A DNA stretch of 64,000 nt, from contig VCJN01003055.1 in assembly GCA_006384855.1 (NCBI GenBank), forward strand, positions 40,549-104,548, in the 5' to 3' direction. The position numbers and the translations under genes are program-made. The DNA is from Tetraselmis striata (Eukaryota > Chlorophyta > Chlorodendrophyceae > Chlorodendrales > Chlorodendraceae). Under the pieces are notes generated by a model, which searched no databases, was not told where the DNA came from, and saw only the letters and a program-made list of their open reading frames with translations. Each line of letters begins with the position of its first letter. Position 1 is the first letter of the stretch. Positions 26,360 through 39,140 of this stretch are shown one piece after another.

Positions 26360-27640
26360 GCGCACCGTGGCGTGAAGAGTGGGTGCTGCCGGAATGAGGC
26401 TGGACCGAACCGGTGTTCGGAGGATGCAGAGTGTGCATTGGATCCATGACTCTGTATCATTTGGTGTCACATGCTCAGGACTCGTGTGGCCCCAGCCTGC
26501 CGTAGCTTTGGTACCTGACCTGGACGTAGGGCATGTGAGGAGGAGGTTCACATCACTGCCGACAGGGAATAACATTGGATCGTTGCACAGGCACTACACA
26601 CATGTCATGCGGTGTGCGGTAAAGAGGGGCATGCGGGGGAGGAGATGGCTTGCGCCCCATGCCATGCTGGGGAGAAACAGCCAAAGCCCTTGTCAAAGAA
26701 GGCATCAAGAGGCATGCAGAGTCCATGTTGGATCAAGCAGTATCTCGCATTTGGTGCACATTCGGAGAACTTGGAAGGGGCCCAAGTGGCATGATTGTGC
26801 CACAGCCTGGATGTGCATCCTCAACATAGCGCATGCCGACGGAGGATTGCGGGATATGCACTATCGGCAGCTAGTAACATATGTTTTTTCGTAGCTATGG
26901 GGCCGGGTGGGATAAGGGGGGGCATTGGGAGGGGGGGGGGGGGGGGGGGGGGGTGCGTTGAGGAGCGGAAATGTCAAACACGAGGCTTACTGCGAAGCTC
27001 TTATGAGACATGCAAGAGCGTCATTCGGCGTCTATGATGAGGACTCGAAAGGGGTCGGGGATATGCAAGTGGTATGAGCCTGTCGCAGCTTGGATTCTCG
27101 CAGATTGAGGAGGTGCAAGTGAGGGCTGATAACAGTACAACCGTTGCCGACAGTAACATGCGATCATACCATACAGCCTGCGGATGCGGCTACTGACGAC
27201 ACCACCTGCCGCTCGGTATTCCACATAGAGTCACCTCCGCAGCACAACATCACCTGTAGTTCACTTTCTCTCAACCAACCAACCTCTCGTCCATTTATAT
27301 CCTGTTTTTTCGCAGCTAGACCCGTTTCCCACCTGGCGTTCCCGCCACATTAGGGCGGTGAGACGGGGCTCAGGAGGAGACGCAACGTGCGCCATGACGT
27401 GCGGAGGAGCCGCAGGCCTTTGCTAAAACGAGGTTCTACAGCAGTGCTATGCTGAGGCACATGGCGGCATCATTCAGCCTCTGGAATGAGGGCACAGAAG
27501 GGGGAGAGGTGGCATGAGCCTGCCGCCGCTTGGAGTCATGCCCTTAAGGAGTTCCATGTGAGGAAGGATGACAATACAACTGCTGTCGGCAAGGAGTAAC
27601 ACGCGATCGTTGCAGTATTGTTACATACAGGAGGAGGCCG
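26360..27640. repeat. Degenerate tandem repeat array (units about 450-590 bp)
   Basis: A module of gaggtgcaagtgagg- or gttccatgtgagg-like sequence, then gttgccgacagtaaca-like and gcgatcgttgca-like sequence, occurs near 26530-26590, 27050-27160 and 27490-27615. The preceding cattcggcgtct or cattcagcctct stretch also repeats at 27023 and 27470. Divergence is high. A G run occupies about 26930-26953. Confidence 0.6.
27621..27625 (-). terminator. TGTAA polyadenylation signal candidate of the first SANT-like gene
   Basis: Complement of TGTAA 41 nt beyond the stop codon of the minus-strand gene. Confidence 0.5.
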
Positions 27641-27665
27641 GGTGGGGAAAACCGCGGGGGGGGGT

Positions 27666-29917
27666 CTAGGCGCGGTCCATGGGGCCGATGAGGTCCGAGA
27701 TGGAGTGGTTCTGCTCGGTGACCAGCTGCCGCAGCATGGAGATCTGGCTGTGGTCAACCTCCAGCTGCTCGCGCAGCACGCTGATCTGGTTGAGCATGTG
27801 CTGTTCGTGCTGCCGCCACATGCTGAGCTCCGTCTCGCGCCGCTGGCGCTCCACCGCCAGGCACTCGTCCAGCCGCGACATGAGCGTGCCCATGACGCGC
27901 AGCGCCTCGGGGTCCGCCGCGCCCGGCCCCACGCCCGCCGCCGCCGCCTCAGGGGCCCAGAAGTTGGCGAAGCCCGCCATGCCCAGCAGGCCGGGGAAGC
28001 CCCCCGGGGCGGCGGCGGCCGGCGGAGGGGCGGAGGGGCCGGCCGCCAGCCCTGCCGGGGCGGCGCGCTGCCGCTTGCGTGCCGCCGCCTGGGCCGCCAG
28101 CCCCTCCTCCATCTCCTCCGCGCTGCGCGGGGTACCCCGCATCCTGTGGCCCATCAGGCGCAGCGCCGCCGGGGAGTCAAGGCGCAGGCCCGAGGGTAGG
28201 GGGAGAGCGGTACCGGCATGACATGACTGCCGGCCACCGTGGCAGGAGTGCACCGTCATGCCATGTCGTAAGCACGCCATGCTGAGCAATAAATCGGGTC
28301 AGAGAATCCCCAAATTACTGCGTTGTTTTGCATCGCCGAGGCGGCGCTTTCGCGGCCACGTTTGCGGTGCCTCCTGACATACACATAGTTATACCCAGAT
28401 AGATGGGTATCTGCTACACTTCCTCGCGCGGGGGGTCAGAAACAGCATCGCGCAGCAAACCCATGCCATGCCCTCACACGCACACCGTGCCGTGGGTTGA
28501 GAGTGGCCGCGCCCCGACATGACTGCCTGGCCATGTGACACAGGCGCACAGTCACGCCATGTCTTGATTGAGCGCATCAGTACTTCGACATACCCACACA
28601 CAGGGGATGTGCCTCCGCGCGGGGGGGCTGACGCCATAATCGGGTTTCCTTCCCAGAGCATCCACTCTACCTCTCACATCGCCAAATCAAGGCACATGCA
28701 TCGGAGCGTGGCCGCGGTACACCACGTTCACACACCCAACGCACCAACCTCGCATGGCCTGCAGGTACACCGTCCTCCCCAAGGGTGTGCTATCGAAACA
28801 TGGGTAGCTACGCCCCTTTTGCCTTGCACCGTGCCAACTCCGGCGCTGGGCCTAGTGTCTCCGGGGTATGCACAGTCCCTGCGTGGGAGAGGTGTGGGGG
28901 TGAAGGGGGGGGGGGTCCAAGGGAGGGTGAGGACGGGCAGCGCACTGCATCTGATCGAAGATGTTGCGCAGGCGCTGGCAGGCGGCGCACTCCGCCTCGC
29001 TCAGCTCCTCGTACTTGAGCCCCCTCCCCTTGCGCGCCTTGCCGCGCGGCCCGCGCAGGAAGGCGCCGTAGATGTCCGAGAACATCTGGCTGAGCTCGCT
29101 AACGAGGGGGCGCCGGTAGCGGCCCTCATAGCTGTTGCGCTCCCAAATGGTGTCCAGCACCTGCGCCGCCCCGGGGAGGAGGGGGGGGGGGCGGAGAGGG
29201 AGGGGTAAGCCGGGCGGCTTCACAGCAAGCGCACTCTACCCTCCAATGCGCCACCCCCCTGCCGTGGAGCCCGGCGCGCTCCAACAGCGAACCCCCCAAT
29301 AGGCCGCAGCACATGCCAGCACCCAAGCAGGCCCTCAGGCGCCGCCATGCGCCCGCCTGCGACTGGCCACCGACCGTGCCAGTCTTGGTGGCTTCCTGGT
29401 GGCTGCGACAGAGACAGTTTCCCGCCGCTTCCCTTAGCCTTACCGCCGCTTCCCTCTCCCACCGTCACCTCCCGCATGCCTTCGCCCTCGCCATGGCCAC
29501 CCTCCGACTCCCCTGCCTTCTTTGAGAGTCTATTAATCGTCCGATACTTTCGTCTCTCTTTCGGCCAGGAATCAATTTGCTCCGCCGGAAGATCGCGGAT
29601 ACCTCGTATATTCAGATACCTCGTATATTCATGGCTGAAAACTCTTAGCGTGCTGCAAATCCGGACCGGCCCATGGCAGCACGTCGCCGCACCTGCTCCC
29701 ACAGCGCGGTATTCAGCCCAGGCCTCCAGCGGTTGAGGACATCCATCTCCTCCAGCGCGTGCAGCAGCTTGATCCGCTCCGGGTCGTCCCAAGTCAGCGA
29801 CGGCGGGTGGCTGGTGCCGCTTCCCGGCTTCCCAGTGGTGATCCTACCCGCCTCCGAGGCGCCCGAGTAGTGACCATCACCGTCAGCCTCTCCGGAGCCG
29901 GACGACGCCCGCTGCAT
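27666..29917 (-). CDS. SANT/Myb-like plus coiled-coil protein, paralog 1 (function unknown)
   Basis: Three exons join in frame: 29917-29693, 29160-28946, 28143-27666, giving 305 residues. The start is the first ATG of MQRASSGSGEAD. Residues about 35-145 form a tryptophan-spaced helical region (LTWDDPERIKLLHALE..WRPG..ALWEQVLDTIWERNSYEGRYRRP..) resembling SANT/trihelix-like DNA-binding domains. A basic GPRGKARKGRGLKYEELSEAE link follows, then an Ala/Pro-rich stretch and a C-terminal coiled coil (about 215-300: LMSRLDECLAVERQRRETEL..). Paralog 2 at 54.8-56.4 kb has the same order, and both place a phase-2 intron right after the helical region. Such architecture suits a DNA-binding oligomer, host or transposon-derived. 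Intron 2 has a C11 tract about 30 nt after its donor and an internal direct repeat. I do not recognise a named family. Confidence 0.75.
28205..28640. repeat. Imperfect direct repeat within intron 2 of SANT paralog 1
   Basis: gacatgactgcc..(g)tcatgccatgtc near 28218-28268 recurs near 28517-28565, and the following cctc(c)gcgcggggggg near 28421-28436 recurs near 28612-28628. This is a duplication of roughly 300 bp. Confidence 0.55.
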
Positions 29918-29929
29918 ACCTACTCACAA

Positions 29930-30490
29930 CGCGCCCGACCGGCCTGCCTGCTGAACGGAGACGCTTCCAGAGACTGCGACCGCTTCGGGTAATGGCAGTA
30001 GGTTGACGTTCGTGGGCCTGTTATGCATTAACCGGAGGGCGGTGCTGGGGGGAAGACGATTTGTGGAGGGCTGCGTGCGAGTATTGTAGTTACTGTGCCA
30101 CGGGGTTGGGGTTTGATTACACGGGGTAGGGTCGGGCGAAGGAAGAGTACTACTACGGGCGGCAGTCAGGGGGGCGCGGGGGGAAAGGCACAACAGACTG
30201 TGCTACGGGGTGAGAGGTTTGGCTACACGGGGTAGAGTCGGGCGAAGGCAGAGTACTACTACGGGCGGCAGGCAGCTGGGTCCTGGTCATAGTGAGCAGT
30301 ATTCCAAACCAGTAGCAGGGGTCCCTGACGCAAGCGGATGCCGCCGAGCGAGCCTCGTTTATATCGTCACGCGCGCGCCCTGCGCCGCATCATTACCAGT
30401 ACCGTAGAGACGAAATTAGCGACTACTCGTTTTTGCCGTCCTGGGACTACGACAGGCGGACGACTGCACGACGACGACTACAGGGTACTG
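29930..30490. other. Intergenic, with a 100-bp tandem duplication
   Basis: 30098-30171 and 30198-30272 share an acacggggtag(a/g)gtcgggcgaagg segment and the following agagtactactacgggcggcag. No gene seen. Confidence 0.5.
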
Positions 30491-30742
30491 TAAGGTCCAT
30501 TTCATACCACGGTCCGCGTGCCGCCCCAGCCGCGTGCCGCCCTAATACTCGTTCCGAGCGCGCCACGTCGACCGGGCCGCGGGGGCCATTATGAAAATTC
30601 GCGCACGCCCCTGACACCAAGGCAGCACGCGTGCGCTTATTTACCCAATGCCACCGGATACGTGGCAGCACGATATCGCGTATCGTTAGGGCGGCACGCG
30701 GCTGGGGCGGTACGCGGCCCGTGGTATGAAGTGACCCTAAGG
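30491..30742. repeat. Foldback (inverted repeat) element
   Basis: Arms 30491-30546 and about 30685-30742 are reverse complements with few mismatches (shared core gccgccccagccgcgtgccg in one orientation), separated by about 140 bp. This is a MITE-like foldback abutting the left direct repeat of the tyrosine-recombinase element. Confidence 0.75.
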
Positions 30743-30758
30743 CTATTATGTTTAGAGC

Positions 30759-31012
30759 TGCTGGGTTTCCTTTTTCCCTCCCTGCACTTACGGTATACGG
30801 GTGTCGACATCGGCTGCCCGCGATCTTGGTGCCACGCCAGTAATCGCGGGCAGTCCGGGTGCTTTAGCACTGAGAAGCCGATGTCCGGCACTTGCGTACC
30901 CTACCGCCCGCGGCAAGAACAGCTGTCACTCCCGTACCCATCAAATATTATAAAGCCATCATCGTCCGCTAGACTGGACCACTCTTAGTTTTGTGCGAGC
31001 CTCCTGCCCGCA
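30759..31012 (+). repeat. Left long direct repeat of the tyrosine-recombinase element
   Basis: Matches 35405-35690 in the same orientation. Shared landmarks are cctccctgcac, acgggtgtcgacat, ccacgccagtaatcg, gctttagcact(g/a)agaagccgatg, cgcggcaagaacag and cgtccgctagactgga. Confidence 0.85.
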
Positions 31013-33326
31013 CAACACTAACTCGCGGTTTCGGACCGTGCAGAGTTTTCAGGCTACTCGGAAACGGTACTGAACCTTCCACCCTCCGCTCGCACTGCCG
31101 CTACATGACCAGCTCAAACCGGGGCTCTTCTTTTCTTTCTTCTCCACGCGGCTGCCTCCCCGACGACCCCTTTGCGATGTCGGGCAGCGGCTCACCCACC
31201 GCCCCCAAGATGGTCGACGCCGGCAAGGCGTCGGCTGTCGGGGGCGTCGGGACGAGACGAGCAAGACTCGATCGAGGCGGCGCTTCGTAAGGCGGAAGAT
31301 ATAAGATTGAAGCAACTCATCTAGGAGCAGCTCTCCTGGTTCTTCACCAATCAAGAGACTCCTATGCTGCTGGCAACCGCCAGTGAAGAGGGCGCCATTC
31401 CGGCCGGGAACGAGTCAGGCGCCGGTGGTCAAGACCGGAAACGCCCTCGCCCTGCGCCCCTTCGAGCGAACAACACTACCTTCATTGGAAAACCGCCGCC
31501 CTCGCTACGGCTCTGCCCGGTTTCGAGAACGGGATGCCTCCCGACAGTCCCGGGCTCTTCCCCGAAATCGCCATCAACCGTGTGATCGAGTACAAACCTG
31601 CTTGGTAACCCTCGCCTTCAGCCGGCCGCAGATGAATACCGCCACGCCGCGTGCTATAGGGCTTTCATCTCTGGCTCGACTATCGAGTTGCGTAAGCTGC
31701 TGGCGGCGGCATTCGTCACCGACGGAATTACTCCGGCCTTCGGGAAGCGGCGCTCGAGCCCATCGTCCACAGCATGGAGGCCATCGACGACGGCCATCGG
31801 TTCCGTCTGGCTTACCTCAACAAGCACCGGGATACGCAAGTGCACCACGGCGACACTTTCGCTCTTGACGTCGTACGGGAGCACTACCTCCGCCCCGGTA
31901 ATGAGAACTGGGGTCGCCCGAGTTCTCCGAGCCAATGGAGGTCTACAAGGACCGCGCGCGTCGACGACGCCAACATGGCGAGCGCCGCGAAAACCACCGC
32001 CCGGCTACGTTTCGGCGTCGCCCTCCGGCGCAACGAGCGACCGAGACGGCGGCGGCGGCAGCCGGGAAAACTTCAAGACTACGCGCCCGGGGCGCGAGAC
32101 AGTAGCGCCACGAGCCACCTTCGCAAAGGACGCCACCAAGGGCAATGCGAAGGTTGAGCCCCTCTCGGTCGACAAGGCCGAATGATGGGGTGCTCCGCCG
32201 TGCCGCCCCCATTCAATTGCGTTTCGAGGACAGTCACGCCTGGCGGGCGTGCCTTCCAAATATCGTTGTATTGGAGTCGTCGGCATGAGCGGGACACCCC
32301 CACCGCTGACCCTCCTTCGCGAGCCGTCGTCCTCCCTTTACCCTCGCCATGGTCAACCCTAGACCGCGAATCAACTCAAGTATGTGCGACACAATCCTCG
32401 CGTTTAAATTGTGCCGACACGTGTGCTTTGCGGTACATTGATATAGCGGGTGTTATGCGGTGTGGATTTGGTACCATTCATTTTTAATACAATGCGCGGG
32501 TAGTTATTACCATATCCCGGATGTTTATGTTGTACTGCATACGAGTATTGCGTCACCCGCCTGGCAGGTTGCATGACGTGCTTGCCAGGTTGGCGTCTCT
32601 GCGGCCTACGTGACGCCCCGGCGCTACGAGTTTTGCCCGGACTCCACATGGGCGTCATAACTGTTGCAAGAGGTTCCTTCGCAACATATGCTAGTCAGTT
32701 GTCGCTGCGGCGGGCGGGCCGCGGCTGCAAGACTACGGCCGGTCCACCGCGTATGTAAAACGACTTTCCCATCGCCGAGCGGCCTCATGCAATGCCTTGT
32801 GAGGCACCATCAAACATTCCTCTCTCAGCACCCCACCCCCCTCCCCCGACGGCGGTTATAGTCCTGCCGTGGTCTTCATACGCATTCGTCATGTCAATTA
32901 CCGGTCTCAAGGCATGAATGACGGCCGGACAGACGGCAGCAGGCCGTCGCTCCGTCGCCGGACACGATGTCACCCTCGGCGGCATGCTGACTGTCACCAC
33001 GGCACTTACGGCTTGGTTAGCGTGCCAGCATGCTCAAATGCCGAGCAGCGAACAAGCAAGTGGACTTGAGCCCGCCGCACATGTGCAATCGTCGACTGTG
33101 TGGCCGGATCGTGCTGAGAATTGTGTTGCATCACCGCCAATGCAGCCGAATATGCCGGGCAGCGCAGCGTCGGCAAGCGAGAGCTGCTCTGTCTCTTATG
33201 CTCGTCCGATTGGCAAGCAACAAGAACCTGCGCTACGAGCTCAAGCCCGTCATACTCCTCCCGCCGTTGTCCACCTCCGCACGGCTGCTGCGACATTCCG
33301 CCGTGTCGCAGGCGGAGTCGGTGCGT

Positions 33327-33501
<175 letters not shown>

Positions 33502-35404
33502 CACACAAATATGTAATATACCACATGTTGCGGTAGCTTTCGCGCCCTTTCCCACAATTATTGCTAGCGCGGACGAGGGCTGCGGAGCTCTACACCCTGG
33601 CATTTGAGCAGTATGTAAACCTTTTGTCGGCGAGTGCGCGTGCGGCCTGACGGCGCACCGTCGTCATCATCGTACCCGTCGCAGTACCCGTGGTTTGGAG
33701 ATCGCTGCATGGGCAATAGTATGATGAGCCCTATCTGCCGTCAATGATTTACTTAATATTATCATAGCCCACATTGTACACACAGTAGCTCCCGATACGA
33801 GGTTCCGCGATATCTCCGCGTGTAATCGCGAGCACGCGGTGTCCGCGGCTCCACTCTGTTCTCCAACATCACGAGTCTACACCGACTCCCCCTTCCTTGC
33901 GCGGCCTTCCCGAGCGACCTGCCGCGCTAACCCTCTTCGCCCGCCGTCCGCGCAGCGGGCTCTCACGGGCAGCTAGGGGAGCAAGGTACTCACGCAACGC
34001 TCGCTACGATGTCAGCGGCTACATTACCCTGCCGTCATGGCGTCAGCTTCGTGCCGCACATGGTCATGTCGTCACCACCCGGCGAGCGCCACCCTCAGAC
34101 CCGGCAGCAGCGTACGCCGCGTTCCGGCGTTCCGCCCCACCACGAATACACCTACTTCATCGCCGACGCCGAAGCAAAGGCTCCCTGGAGCGAGCTCATG
34201 CGAGGCAGCATCGAGGCCCTCTACGGCTCGGACGACGACTGGGGTGCCAAGGTGATCGATCTGCTGACTACCTCGCTCACGGCCAACACCTATACTCCAA
34301 CTACGATGGCAAGATTTCGCCGAGTTTTGCATCGACAAGGAAGTCATTTCCAATCTGGACAGCACCGAGTCTACATGCGTCCACTACCTCGCATGGATTG
34401 CGGAGCGTGGCACCATCGGTGCCGGCTCTCTGCAACCCTACCTCTCGGCCATCAACACCTTCCTTTTCCACACCGGTCGGGATAACGCCCCGGCCACCGG
34501 CCTAGCCATCGCCGCGGCATGAAGCGATCTCTTCAAATCCGTCCGCTCAAGACTAGAGAGGAGCTGCGGCGCGCCCCCTTCCATGTGATGTCAGCACCGA
34601 CCTCGCCTACCTTGCTACTCTTCTCCCTGACCACCCCCGGCTACGGCACCATCGTCCTCGAGGGAGCCGCGGTATGCTCAACATTTATGTTTTACTCCCG
34701 TGGCGCGAGTCCATCGTTTCCTGCCGACTCCACGACATGGCCGTGGACACCCACAACATCACCCTCTTCGACAACCGCGGGAAGGGGGGACATCGCAAGC
34801 GTCGAGACGGGTTCAAGCCCCTACTCCAAAACCCTGCCACCGCCGTAGTCCCCGCGTAGACAGCCCTTCTCCGCCGCTTCATCGCCTACCGCGACGCAGC
34901 CTTCCGGGTAGCCCCCTCCCCCAAGCAATCTGACCGATTCTTGGCGCTCCCCGGCGACAGGGCTACCCGTCCCGAACGTGGAACGCCTCCACCCTCGGCG
35001 ACTGGCTCAAGCAGGCCGTCGCCCGCATCAATCGACCCCCCCCCCCCCCCCCCCCCCCGAAGCAATCGTGTGGACCTCGCACTCCTTACGGAAGGGCGTT
35101 GCGTCTGGCGCAAACGCAACGGGCGTGCCCAAACGCAACGGGCGTGGACACAATCTGTCATTGGGGCGGTTGGTCCCGCAATTCTGCAGAAACCAACGAT
35201 TACATCGACACGACGACTCTTCCTACCCGCCCCGATGCGCTCCTATTCGGCTGGCTCCCTCCCCCCCCCCCCCCCCCCCCCCTTGTGATCCTTCGCAGCC
35301 TTTTCGGCAACGCCCCCGCTCCGTCGGACGACGCCCCGCCCCCTCCGCAGTCCTGAAGAACGAGGTGGCTAATCATCCCTGCCTACCTTCCTTTGAAATA
35401 TTTA

Positions 35405-35690
35405 AAGCTGCGTTCATGGGTTTCCGTTTCCCTCCCTGCACCTAGGGCATACGGGTGTCGACATTAGCTGCCTGCGATCCTGGCGCCACGCCAGTAATCG
35501 ACGGCCGGCAGTTCCGATGCTTTAGCACTAAGAAGCCGATGCACGCACGGCATTTTGCGTACCGTCCGCGGCAAGAACAGCGGTCACCGCCATACGCATC
35601 AAATCTTATAAAACCGTCATATGCATCGTCCGCTAGACTGGAACAATATGTTCGTTTTATGCCTGCCTCATGCCCGCACAACCCGCATGC
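35405..35690 (+). repeat. Right long direct repeat of the tyrosine-recombinase element
   Basis: Partner of 30759-31012. It holds an A/T-rich tcttataaaacc stretch upstream of the cgtccgctagactgga landmark that could act as a TATA box, with the same position in the left repeat reading attataaagcc. Confidence 0.85.
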
Positions 35691-36279
35691 CCTCCGCCCT
35701 CTTTTTGTGGCTCTTTGCCGAAAATACCCCGCCCTTTCATTGTAACTAAGCCTGCGTACTTTTCGGCTAATCTTCCCCGCCTACCTCCCTTTGCTGAAAT
35801 TACTGTTGCGTCTATGGCGGCGGCGCAACGAAAAATCAGATTCACGGCAAACGTATTTAAAATTCGAGCAATATTTAAGCCCTCTCATTTCTGCAGTTTT
35901 TATCACGCGACGCGTGCGTGACGCGTACGGCTTTCCAGTTGCGGCTCACACACCCACGCAGTCGACGACTCCTACGGGCCCGCCATGCGTCCCGGCACCG
36001 ACCCAAACCGTACATGCCCTGAAAACTCCCTCTGCAGGTAGCGGGGGGGGGGGGGGGGGGGGGGGGCTGTGGGACCGCCTCGTACCGCGTTGACCTCCGA
36101 ATCCTTGTTTTATGGGCCGCTTGTGCGCGGGCGCAGTTCAGTTTCGTACTGCACTGACTCACCCCGCTGCCGGATGCCCGCCACCCCAATCACATGGGCT
36201 CCCTCCATACAGCGCCTCGACTGAAACATCCACTCGTATACCATTGGCATGTCGTTTGACTAGGTCCGTATGTTACTGG

Positions 36280-37850
36280 ATTTTCGATCAAATGTCCCGC
36301 TGCGTCGCTGGTATGTGATGTGCTGCGGGGTGTTGCATGGCGCTATGTCCACCTGCCCGCAGTGCGTCTTTTTCACTGCGGTGGAGCGACAAGGCCATGT
36401 CGCGGGTATGACATGTAATGAGTACAGAAACGCCTCGGACGCCGCACTGGTCGTAACCTCCTACAATGGCACGTGCACTCTCCGCACCCAACTGGCGTGG
36501 AGGCTGAAGAAGGGGGAGGTGGGCGCCTGATGGGGCACTTTCGTCAGAAACATGTTGAGGGAGCAGCTCAAATCATGGCCCGACTTCAACACTACCACCT
36601 GGCACAAGTTCCGGACCAAGGATGACAAGCTTTCCGGCGAGGAGCACTTCGTCATCAGCTACACGGCTACAGCGAGGCGGCTCACCGGCTTCCACCTCAC
36701 CCCGCCCCTTGGGTCGGGCTGGGCACGGAGTCTTTGCGTATGTGGTTGCTGGCGTCAACCATATCGCTGTGCTGATGATCCCCATTGCTGTCATCCACAT
36801 AACAAGGTACTATTCTGATAGGGTCATCTACCTGAATCTCACTGGGGGTGATGATAATTGTAAGAACTTCAATGTGCAGTGGGCCAAGGTGTTGTTCAAC
36901 GTGGGAAAGGTTGGCTACGCCGACGCCGTCGACCCCCATCAGCTCATGGACGCCCCCCACGAATGGACTGATTCCGACAACGAGGAAGTTTGGCATGGAG
37001 TGCCGCCCCCCTTTACCCCTGCAATGAACTACATGTGCAATATGAGGTGAGAGTTGCTGCGGGGCGCTTATGTCCTGCAGCACATGCCCGCTGACGTCCA
37101 CGCAGTGGTGCACTTGGTGCGGAACTGGGCTGTGATGGACGTGGAGGTGGCAGCGTGCTAGGCACCGGCCGGGTGTAATTACACATTTTAGTCTCAGGCT
37201 ATTCACGCCTCATCTATGGTCTGCACCAGAACATGGAGGCGTAGCGTGGGCCGACCGAGAAGGTCCGGAAGCGGAATGGTGCGGAGTGTTGGGATGTGAT
37301 GGGCCGCTTACCTCTGATGCTTTCAATGGTGGTGCTCATGGCGCATCCCAAGTTCGAGTTGTACCTGGACCGCCACGGCAAGTTCATCCGCGTCATCGCC
37401 ATGTGGACGATCGACGGGATCGCCAAGGAGCATTGGCCAAGGTTTGGGGCAGCAATCAGCCGGGCAGGTCAGGAATGGCTACGCGTCTTCAACCGAGTGG
37501 CGAGCCGCCCTCAGGATGTCACCCCGACGATGCACAATGCGGTCGCTCACTACGGTAACCTGGTGGCAGAGCTAGGCCTGATGCTCGGTCACTACATTGA
37601 GGGCATGGAGCACAAGCACAAGCCAATCAAGCGTGATGGGACGGAGGGAGCACACCAACTTCCGCGACTTCAACTCCGAGTACGCCAGCCCCTTCACACT
37701 TCCATCATGAAGTGCGCCCGCCGACTCCTGTCAAGGCATTGCGGGGTGGAGACTCGTGTGCCAGGAGGCCAGAGCAACAAGCGCAACAAACCCAACACCT
37801 TCCTAGCCACAGCAAAGCGGCTCAACGGGGCCGGGCCAGACGACTAGATC
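36280..37850 (+). pseudogene. Decayed transposase-like coding region (family uncertain)
   Basis: Several plus-strand open pieces have coding-like composition: a Cys-rich start (CCGVLHGAMSTCPQC, about 36320-36360), a middle piece (NFNVQWAKVLFNVGKVGYADAVD, split here as NFNVQWAKVLF and VGKVGYADAVD, about 36870-36950), and an end piece 37296-37847 with TPTMHNAVAHYGNL..GHYIEGMEHKHK (about 37520-37625). The last resembles the helical C-terminal part of some DDE transposases where an H-N..G.L...EG.E..HK helix occurs. The pieces are separated by stops or frame changes, so it is broken or has introns I could not place. Confidence 0.35.
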
Positions 37851-37989
37851 CCCGCATATGAGGTGAGGACGACATACGCCTAGGAAGGCCGATTGCGACG
37901 CGCTACTCGACGAAGTTGCACGACTGCAGAATGAGTGGCTAGACAAATAAATACATGTGGCATCATGTCAGCGTTGACGCCCAGGGTGC

Positions 37990-39140
37990 ATATCGCTCAG
38001 CCACACGCAAATGTACTCCCATGCTTGTTGCTTCTGCAGTTGCAAGTGATGCTGACAAACACCCAATTGGTGGTGTTGTTGGTGAAGCCGTGCAGGCAGC
38101 CGGGGACCGCCTTCCAAGGATTGATGGGCAGGTGGGCTGCCTTGCCAGGGCGATGCCCTTTGTGGACAGCCAGGAAGATCTTGTAATGGTTGTTGTTCTT
38201 GGGGAGGTGCCGCTCGTGCTATGCAATCCATTCCTGCGGCATTATTATGAATAAGATCTCAATGCATTCCACACTGCTCATGTGCATATATATGGTGGAA
38301 GGGGGAGGGGGCGGGTTGGTGGGGGGGGGGGGGGGGGGGGGTCACCTTGCAGCACGGGCATTGATGCTTCTCGGTCAGACCGTACTCAACGCCCCACACG
38401 TGATTGCACATGTACATCTGCAACAAGAACCGTCTCGCGGGTAGGGTCCCTGGCGCGAACTGCTCCGTTAGCCATGACAGCTTCGCCTTCTCCATGTGGC
38501 ATCAATGGCAGGGATGCCCGCATGACGATCCACCCAGGCCCCCACACCCAACACCCCGCCCTCAAAGCGTTCAGCTATGAACTCCTCCACGTTCGCTGCA
38601 TATTCCGCTCCCAACCTGCGATGCGCGATGTTGTCGTTATTGTTCATGGGTCCTCCTCGCTTGAGCTATTGGGTACATGGGTCGTCGTCGCCTCCATCCT
38701 CGTCGGCGCTCTGCGCCTCCTCTCACAACATGTTAAAAAATTCTGCCTCCAATCTTTTCTACCTCTGCCTTGCAGCCACAGCTTGCAGCCTCATGTTGGC
38801 CGCTAGCTCCTCGTTTAACGACACTTGTCGTTCCAGCTCTAGGCTCCATCGTCGCCTTGAGCTGCTCGTTTCTGCCGTGCAACATAATGCGTGCTGCGTC
38901 GAGCCGCTCATGGAGTGGGTGACAATAGACATGTTTGCAGCCTTGATCGGTGGCTTCTTGCCGACGGCCGGCACCGGCTTCGCCGACTTGCTCGCCGCGC
39001 CGACGACCGCCCCCTTCTTATTTGCTGTGAGGGCACGACCTACTCGTTCCTCATCAACACCATGCTGCCACCTGGTCGCGGCGTCATCGGTGCAGTTCTC
39101 GTTGTGCGGCACTGACAGGGTGAACGGGCGGAGCAGCATG
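37990..39140 (-). pseudogene. Unrecognised minus-strand coding region, probably decayed
   Basis: A last exon 38219-37990 reads HERHLPKNNNHYKIFLAV..INPWKAVPGCLHGFTNN..C and joins in phase 0 with 38488-38346 (MEKAKLSWLTEQF..CNHVWGVEYG..CPCCK) through a donor followed at once by a C21 tract. Upstream pieces (39139-38759 and about 38640-38500) show a coiled-coil-like ELERQVSLNEELAANMRL and VEEFIAERFEGG, but stops or frame changes lie between them. Cys pairs suggest metal binding. No family recognised. It converges on the decayed transposase-like region. Confidence 0.35.

Noticed and set aside
27618-28221. Plus-strand ORFs of about 190 codons
   Set aside because: Antisense shadows of the coiled-coil exon of SANT paralog 1, whose splice joins and paralogy fix the minus strand.
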